Made by a program: the position numbers and the translations under genes. Below the pieces are notes generated by a model that was given only the letters and a program-made list of their open reading frames with translations, had not been told where the DNA came from and did no database searches. From Candidatus Methanoperedens sp. (GTDB lineage Archaea; Halobacteriota; Methanosarcinia; Methanosarcinales; Methanoperedenaceae), in the NCBI GenBank assembly GCA_026552955.1, contig JAPMTS010000024.1:1-49219 (forward strand): 49,219 bases of DNA, written 5' to 3'. Shown here piece by piece: positions 43,778-49,219 of this stretch; position 1 is the first letter of the stretch, and each line of letters starts with the position of its first letter.

Positions 43778-45955
43778 ATGGGAAATATAAATATATCACA
43801 TACTTATGGGAATTTTCATAGATTTTTGATAGTTTCGATAGTGGTTTTTCTATTTTCCATTCCTCCCTCGTATGCGATTATGCATGAAAATAGTACAGGG
43901 AAAATCTCTGATCCGAAATGCAGTGGTTGTCATTTGATAACTCAACCGGAATATTCACAACAAGGATATTCACAAATAGAATATTCTCAACAAGAATATA
44001 TATCAAAGAATTTCATTCCTTTTTTTAATTCAATGGATGTTTCTGATTATACTGCGATCCTTTCAATTGGGCAAACACCGTATCAGCTGGGTCCATTCTT
44101 CAAGGGGGGAGGAAACGGCTGGTCATGGTGGGATGCGGATAATTTCGGAAATGAAAAACAGAAAAATGTCATAGCTATTATGATCCTGAATAAAACCACA
44201 GGGAAACCGGTTACAGGGCTCACCTCAACGCTCATTGCCAATGTCTCTTATCCCTCTCTGACGCTTATAAATCCAACAGATCCGCTTACATCAGCAACAA
44301 CATTACAATATACAACTCATATGCAACAGGTAAATTTACAGGAAAATATTAATCATCCAGGGACATACTTTGGTTATTTCACGTATGATCCGTTCACAGA
44401 ACAGTACTCAGGTAATTATTCTGTGAGGTTTGATACTTTTATTAACGGCTCTTTGGTTACAGCCAGCACACAGTTCCAGACCACAATCCTGGGATGCCAG
44501 GGCTGCCATAACAAGAAATTAAGCGGTGTTGAAACAAGCTTCGCTCATGGGGACGCAGGCGGTATGAAATCCTGTATGTTCGTATGTCACGGCGGTTCGC
44601 GCGGCTTCTATGGAGGTTCACCTCCTTTTATGGGCCCTCAATTAACAGCGAATCCAATGCATGTACATGAAATGCAATATGGGCATAGTGGTGGTTTCCT
44701 TGCGGGAATGTATTATCTGCAGCCTCCGTATAATGTGCAATCCCATGTAAGCACAGCCACATGCGTACAATGCCACACATCGTTCCTTCATGATAATACC
44801 GGAACCGATACAACCAGTATCGGAAGCTATACTCTTTATGGTACGAACATAGATTTTTCCTCTGGTACGCATGAAACCCTTTCCTGTGAGTATTGTCACG
44901 GTTCATTGGCCTATCCAGAAATACCCCTTGACCAATATCAATTACAGGGAAGCCTTGGAAATTATTCACCGAGCTTCACGTCTCATGAATCCTTTACAGA
45001 CACCTATATAATAAATGTGAGCGGACAAGATAACCTGACAATAACGGTAAATGGGGATAATATTTCACAAATAATTGAACTATACGCTATTGGCCCTGTG
45101 GATAATACAACAACAGCATTACAGGGGCCATGCGGCGGTAATCCATGTGATATTTCCCGTACATCACCGATCAATATGGAAATTGCATATCCATACCATG
45201 GTACATGGATAGTAAAGTTGACCGGGCGGCAGGAAGGCCAGATTAATTATTCAATATCCAGCAATTATCCAATAGAAAGAAAACCTATAATCAAGATACC
45301 CGAATGCAATAGCTGCCATAAACTAAATGGGGATGGTAACGCTTCAACCACTGATCAGATCCCTGATTGGAACCCGGGTTTTGCACATGCCGATACCAAC
45401 GATGATGGAACCCTTGATGTCCAGTGCAGGATGTGCCATGATGCAATGCATAGTATAACGATCAAAGACTGTCGCAACTGTCATACCATAGCCCCGACAA
45501 ATCACCCGATCAAGGAACCGGTATTTACTGAATATATACCTTCACAGTGTCTCAATTGTCATGGGGATCCGCATAAAGTCACATCTGCTGGAGGCACGGA
45601 TTGCATCGCATGTCATTCTCATGAAGTCAATATTTCCTTATTTGGCCGTCATGCAAATATCAATACCAGTGACGGTGATGGAAATGTCACGAATTACGAT
45701 TGCTGGACATGTCATTACCAGAAAGATATGTCACGAAGTAATGTTTACCTGTGTGAAAGCTGCCATATAAACAGCACGGGTGTAGTAAATGTAACAGACA
45801 CTTCACTTATTAAAAGTGATTTTATGCATGGCATGAGCGCATGCAAAACATGTCATGCCCCGGCTACCCCCAATAACGCTGCAGCCTATCACCAAAATGG
45901 CACTGTTGGTCCTCTTGGGGTCGTGGAAATAATAGTTATGAAGAAATCCGGATAG
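43778..45955 (+). CDS. Secreted multiheme cytochrome c, 12 CxxCH plus one CX3CH
   Basis: The 725-residue protein has a signal peptide (about 12-33). Twelve CxxCH motifs and one C266-x3-CH (CMFVCH, conserved as CMFICH in the next cytochrome) are present. A short run of YSQQ-type repeats (about 58-74) is found only here. A beta domain (about 85-235, with SIGQTPYQLGPFFKGGGNGW) follows the first heme, and a PPC-like domain (about 400-495) precedes the eight-heme C-terminal module. An added CGGNPC pair in that domain may form a disulfide. It shares long near-identical DNA with the next cytochrome, mainly in the second half. It is probably extracellular. Confidence 0.94.
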   Translation: MGNINISHTYGNFHRFLIVSIVVFLFSIPPSYAIMHENSTGKISDPKCSGCHLITQPEYSQQGYSQIEYSQQEYISKNFIPFFNSMDVSDYTAILSIGQTPYQLGPFFKGGGNGWSWWDADNFGNEKQKNVIAIMILNKTTGKPVTGLTSTLIANVSYPSLTLINPTDPLTSATTLQYTTHMQQVNLQENINHPGTYFGYFTYDPFTEQYSGNYSVRFDTFINGSLVTASTQFQTTILGCQGCHNKKLSGVETSFAHGDAGGMKSCMFVCHGGSRGFYGGSPPFMGPQLTANPMHVHEMQYGHSGGFLAGMYYLQPPYNVQSHVSTATCVQCHTSFLHDNTGTDTTSIGSYTLYGTNIDFSSGTHETLSCEYCHGSLAYPEIPLDQYQLQGSLGNYSPSFTSHESFTDTYIINVSGQDNLTITVNGDNISQIIELYAIGPVDNTTTALQGPCGGNPCDISRTSPINMEIAYPYHGTWIVKLTGRQEGQINYSISSNYPIERKPIIKIPECNSCHKLNGDGNASTTDQIPDWNPGFAHADTNDDGTLDVQCRMCHDAMHSITIKDCRNCHTIAPTNHPIKEPVFTEYIPSQCLNCHGDPHKVTSAGGTDCIACHSHEVNISLFGRHANINTSDGDGNVTNYDCWTCHYQKDMSRSNVYLCESCHINSTGVVNVTDTSLIKSDFMHGMSACKTCHAPATPNNAAAYHQNGTVGPLGVVEIIVMKKSG

Positions 45956-45966
45956 AAATTTCTATC
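45951..45966. terminator. Perfect 16-bp palindrome over the stop codon of the fourth cytochrome
   Basis: GATAGAAATTTCTATC spans the TAG stop at 45953-45955 and is followed by ATTTTC. Eight base pairs are formed without a loop, so a hairpin would need opening of the centre. It may instead be a protein-binding site or a weak terminator. No matching palindrome was seen after the other cytochromes. Confidence 0.35.
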
Positions 45967-46113
45967 ATTTTCAAAAAAGATTTTCTGGAAAAAGCTCCAC
46001 AAGATTTATTACCCTATAAATTAAACTCAAAATGAGCCTACAAAAGGATAATTGAATAGGAATAGGGATGAGTTTCCTTGATAGGTAAAAGTCAGGATAG
46101 GATGTGATTATTG

Positions 46114-48774
46114 ATGATAAACGGGATAGTGTTCTTTAACCATGATTATAAGAATAGGACGAATGGAATTTTAATTATATGTAGTTTCATATTGATTTAC
46201 TTATTGGGCATTAATGCTGCATCTGCAGTATCTGTCCAATATGTGCATACGAATGTAACAGGGAATATAACAGATCCGGAATGTAGTGGATGTCACTTTC
46301 CTTCTCAACCGCCTGAACAGAAATTTTTTCCACCCGTAAATGAGCCGATTTTTAATTCAATGGCAGATTCTAATTATACAGCTATCCTTTCAATCGGACA
46401 AACACCTTATCAGCTCGGTCCATTCTTCAGGGGCGGAGGAAATGGCTGGTCATGGTGGGATTCAAATGACTTTGGAACAGAAAAACAAAAAAACCTCATA
46501 AATCTCATGATCCTGGATAAAACCACAGGAAAACCTGTTCCCGAGCTGACCTCATATCCTTCCTGGCCGCAGGCAAGCTTCAGGAAATATGGTGGATCCT
46601 ACAGTTACAAGGCCGACACTGAGCCATCTCCTATAACCACCCAAACCAATTATCCCGATAAGACTGAAATATGGATGATAAAGGAAGTGGATCTTACATT
46701 ATATTCAAATGCAAACCTGACGTTTATGACATGGTATGCAATGGAAACGGATTGGGATTACGGTTACGTGGCAGTTTCAATGGATGGGAATATCTGGGAC
46801 AATCTTCCCGGAACTCATACAACAACTACGAATCCGAACGGCAACAACCTTGGAAATGGGATAACCGGTAGCAGTGGTGGATGGATACAGGAAACTATGG
46901 ACCTGGCGCCTTTTGCAGGAAACAAGATACTCCTTGGCTTCAGGTTTACATCCGATGATTATACAAATGAAGAAGGCTGGTATGTCGATGACATCAATGT
47001 TGTTTCAGGAACGAACATATTTAGTGATGATGCTGAAACTCCGGCAAGAACGCTCAGTGTCAATGTTTCTTATCCGCATCTAACGCTCTTAAATCCAACA
47101 GATCCGCTTACAACCGCAACAACCCTGCAATATACAACTCATATACAGCAGGTAAATTTACAGGAAGACATTAATCATCCGGGAACATACCTTGGTTATT
47201 TTAAGTTCGATCCGTTTGCAGAACAGTACTCAGGTAACTATTCTGTGACACTTAGTACTATTATTAACGGCTCCCAGGTTACTGCTAATACACACTTCCA
47301 GACCACAGTCCTGGGGTGCCAGAGCTGCCACAATAAGAGACAGGGTGGTGTTGAAACAAGCTTGGCTCATGGGGACGGGGGCGGCATGGAATCCTGTATG
47401 TTCATATGTCACGGTGGTTCACGCGGCTTTTATGGTGGCTCACCTCCATTTATGGGCCCTCAATTAACAGCAAATCCGATGCATGTCCATGAAATGCAAT
47501 ATGGGCATAGTGGTGGTTTCCTCCAGGGAATGTATTATCCACAGCCATCGTATAATGTGCAATCCCATGTAAGCGCAGCCACATGCGTACAATGCCACAC
47601 ATCGTTCCTTCATGATAATGCCGGAACCGATACAACCAGTATCGGAAGCTATACTCTTTATGGTACGAACATAGATTTTTCCTCTGGTACACATGAAACC
47701 CTTTCCTGTGAGTATTGTCACGGTTCATTGGCCTATCCGGAAATACCACCTGACCAATATCAATTACAGGGAAGCCTTGGAAATTATTCACCGAGCTTCA
47801 CGTCTCATGAATCCTTTACAGACACCTATATAATAAATGTGAACGGACCGGATAACCTGACAATAACGGTAACTGGGGATAATACCGAACAAATAGTTGA
47901 ATTATACGCTATTGGCCCGGTGGATAATACCACCACAGCACTACAGGGGCCATGTGGAGGTAATCCATGTGATATCGCCCAGAGCTTTGCGTCACCAATT
48001 AATATGGAAATTCCGTATCCGTACATTGGTACATGGATAGTAAAGGTGACCGAATGGCAGGAAGGCAAGATAAATTATACAATAACCAGCAATTATCCAT
48101 TGGAAAGAAAACCGATAATCAAGATACCCGAATGCAATAGCTGCCATAAACTAAATGGGGATGGTAACGCTTCAACCACTGATCAGATCCCTGATTGGAA
48201 CCCGGGTTTTGCGCATGCCGATACCAACGATGATGGAACCCTTGATGTCCAGTGCAGGATGTGCCATGATGCAATGCACAATATCGTTGTCAAGGATTGC
48301 CATGATTGCCATACCGCAGCCCCTGTCAACCATCCTATTGAAGAGCCAATATTTTCTCAATATAATACTACCCAGTGTCTTGATTGCCATGGGGATCCGC
48401 ATAAGATAACTGGTGGCACCAATTGTATCGCATGCCATTCTCCCGGGGATGTCAATATTTCCAATTTTGGGCGTCATGCCAATATCAGTACGATGGATGG
48501 TACTGGAGTTGTTTCAAACAATGACTGCTGGACCTGTCACTACGAAAAGGATATGAACCGAAGCAATGTTCACATGTGCGAAAGCTGTCATAATAACAGT
48601 GGTATAGTACCTGTAGATCCTTCACTTATCATAAGTAATTTAATGCATGGTAGTACTACCGAATGCAGAACGTGTCATGCCCCGGCAAAGCCGCCTCATG
48701 TCCCAGCCTATCACCTCAATGGCACTGTTGGTCCTCTGGGATTAGTAGAGAGCATATTTAGGAAAGTAATTTAG
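46114..48774 (+). CDS. Secreted multiheme cytochrome c, 12 CxxCH plus one CX3CH, with inserted jellyroll-like domain
   Basis: The protein is 886 residues from the ATG at 46114 (a TTG just before it at 46111 is possible). It is the closest paralogue of the cytochrome at 43778-45955, with the same heme order, but it has an extra ~165-residue segment after the first beta domain (about residues 149-312). That segment has SWPQASFRKYGGSYSYK, DWDYGYVAVSMDG and EEGWYVDDINV, typical of the immune-inhibitor-A/choice-of-anchor-J beta-sandwich type. The C-terminal module has the usual eight hemes. CMFICH (residues ~428-433) is the CX3CH site. A hairpin follows the stop, probably the end of the cytochrome run. 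It is the largest of the five. Confidence 0.94.
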   Translation: MINGIVFFNHDYKNRTNGILIICSFILIYLLGINAASAVSVQYVHTNVTGNITDPECSGCHFPSQPPEQKFFPPVNEPIFNSMADSNYTAILSIGQTPYQLGPFFRGGGNGWSWWDSNDFGTEKQKNLINLMILDKTTGKPVPELTSYPSWPQASFRKYGGSYSYKADTEPSPITTQTNYPDKTEIWMIKEVDLTLYSNANLTFMTWYAMETDWDYGYVAVSMDGNIWDNLPGTHTTTTNPNGNNLGNGITGSSGGWIQETMDLAPFAGNKILLGFRFTSDDYTNEEGWYVDDINVVSGTNIFSDDAETPARTLSVNVSYPHLTLLNPTDPLTTATTLQYTTHIQQVNLQEDINHPGTYLGYFKFDPFAEQYSGNYSVTLSTIINGSQVTANTHFQTTVLGCQSCHNKRQGGVETSLAHGDGGGMESCMFICHGGSRGFYGGSPPFMGPQLTANPMHVHEMQYGHSGGFLQGMYYPQPSYNVQSHVSAATCVQCHTSFLHDNAGTDTTSIGSYTLYGTNIDFSSGTHETLSCEYCHGSLAYPEIPPDQYQLQGSLGNYSPSFTSHESFTDTYIINVNGPDNLTITVTGDNTEQIVELYAIGPVDNTTTALQGPCGGNPCDIAQSFASPINMEIPYPYIGTWIVKVTEWQEGKINYTITSNYPLERKPIIKIPECNSCHKLNGDGNASTTDQIPDWNPGFAHADTNDDGTLDVQCRMCHDAMHNIVVKDCHDCHTAAPVNHPIEEPIFSQYNTTQCLDCHGDPHKITGGTNCIACHSPGDVNISNFGRHANISTMDGTGVVSNNDCWTCHYEKDMNRSNVHMCESCHNNSGIVPVDPSLIISNLMHGSTTECRTCHAPAKPPHVPAYHLNGTVGPLGLVESIFRKVI

Positions 48775-48783
48775 GAAAATGAA

Positions 48784-48818
48784 GAATTGAAGTCGCAAAA
48801 TATTTAAGACTTCAATTC
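48784..48818 (+). terminator. 11-bp stem-loop after the last cytochrome
   Basis: GAATTGAAGTC (48784-48794) pairs perfectly with GACTTCAATTC (48808-48818) around a 13-base loop. It begins 9 bases after the stop of the fifth cytochrome and ends 21 bases before the next start. It could terminate the cytochrome transcript, or mask the start of the short flavin-binding gene relic. Confidence 0.55.
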
Positions 48819-48839
48819 AAATTTGAATGAGGAGTAATT

Positions 48840-49058
48840 ATGGAGTTAAAAGATTATATTGAATTTGCAAATAAGAATCCTGCATGTTTTATTGCCACCA
48901 CTGATGGCGACCAGCCCAGAGTAAGGGGATTTCTGTTATGGTATGCGGATGAGAGCGGATTCTATTTTCATACCGGGACTCCCAAGAATGTATGCAAGCA
49001 ATTAAAGAAGAATCCTAAGATTGAACACCGATTTTCGAATGCGCTTAAATCGTCATAA
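48840..49058 (+). pseudogene. Truncated pyridoxamine 5'-phosphate oxidase-family (FMN-binding split barrel) gene
   Basis: It opens MELKDYIEFANKNPACFIATT, GDQPRVRGFLLWYAD and SGFYFHTGTPKNVCKQLKKN, the usual N-terminal half of small archaeal PPOX-like flavoproteins. A GAGGAG ribosome site precedes the ATG. After KNPKIE (residue ~62) the family similarity stops and an unrelated HRFSNALKSS tail runs to the stop at residue 73. The intact members I know are about 130-150 residues, so roughly half is missing. The break near nt 49026 may be a deletion or rearrangement junction. Whether the stub is still expressed cannot be told. Confidence 0.7.
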
Positions 49059-49219
49059 TTCTCTGTAGCTTTTTTGGGATTCTTATCCATCTTATTTTTA
49101 TAATCACTATCTGATGATGGTCCCATTCTTATAACCCATCTTTGAGAACTCAATTTTTAAAAAAAATCACTAGCTATATCATCATTTTTTGAAATCGCCC
49201 CTGATATTCATCACTTCTA

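Noticed and set aside
37094-48774. S-layer domain in the cytochromes, as reported for some giant ANME cytochromes
   Set aside because: I saw no S-layer-type sequence or C-terminal membrane anchor in any of the five. The non-heme parts look like PPC-type and jellyroll-type beta domains.
48968-49153. Minus-strand 61-residue frame at the right edge
   Set aside because: It overlaps the PPOX-like stub in antisense. A charged central part looked protein-like, but no start signal or family match was found, so it was not called.

Overview
The window reads as a piece of an archaeal chromosome, most likely from an ANME-2d / 'Candidatus Methanoperedens'-like member of the Methanosarcinales. The support is archaeal housekeeping genes (RNase P subunit Rpp21, a GPN-loop GTPase, a Trm5/Taw2-type tRNA-modifying enzyme, an archaeal-type NcsA/TtuA tRNA thiolase, a DUF2769 protein), a PGF-pre-PGF surface protein, promoters with archaeal TATA boxes, and above all five consecutive genes for large secreted multiheme c-type cytochromes. 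The lineage is inferred from gene content, not from a search.

Layout. 1-2137: the 3' part of a surface protein with Ig-like repeats. 2215-10523: a mainly minus-strand block with a GT2 glycosyltransferase, a DUF255 thioredoxin-domain protein, a UPF0316 membrane protein, Rpp21, a UbiA prenyltransferase and a UbiD decarboxylase (suggestive of quinone synthesis), with a divergent GPN GTPase. 10524-10918: a non-coding stretch with a striking tandem promoter/palindrome/hairpin repeat. 10919-22083: a small membrane protein, enolase, a bestrophin-like membrane protein with a metallophosphoesterase, MTA/SAH deaminase, ArgG, a MutY-like glycosylase, a flavoprotein, DUF2769, a PaaK/F390-synthetase-like ligase and TspO. 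22289-24004: molybdenum cofactor genes, namely a MobB-MoaE fusion, MobA and a decayed second mobB. 24019-26591: a NitT/TauT-type ABC transporter. 26922-31959: a tightly packed operon with a Cys-rich protein, a thiolase, a DUF35 protein, both methylmalonyl-CoA mutase subunits and MeaB. 31967-37013: a GNAT-like protein, NcsA/TtuA, two small proteins, and an overlapping ACT-domain / homoserine dehydrogenase / Taw2-like trio. 37094-48774: five multiheme cytochromes. 48840-49058: a truncated flavin-binding gene.

The cytochromes carry 67 canonical CxxCH motifs plus three atypical heme-motif candidates. All five end in the same C-terminal module. In four of them the heme groups are separated by beta-rich non-heme domains, and one has an extra inserted jellyroll-like domain. 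They most plausibly form extracellular or cell-surface electron conduits. Two pairs share nearly identical DNA blocks, which points to recent duplication or gene conversion. Other points worth following are the 150-bp-spaced tandem sRNA/promoter repeat, two short homologous hairpin relics that look like TnpB-element ends, a decayed mobB coupled to mobA, and a thiolase in the mutase operon that seems to lack the usual nucleophilic cysteine. No tRNA, rRNA, CRISPR array or intact insertion sequence was seen.
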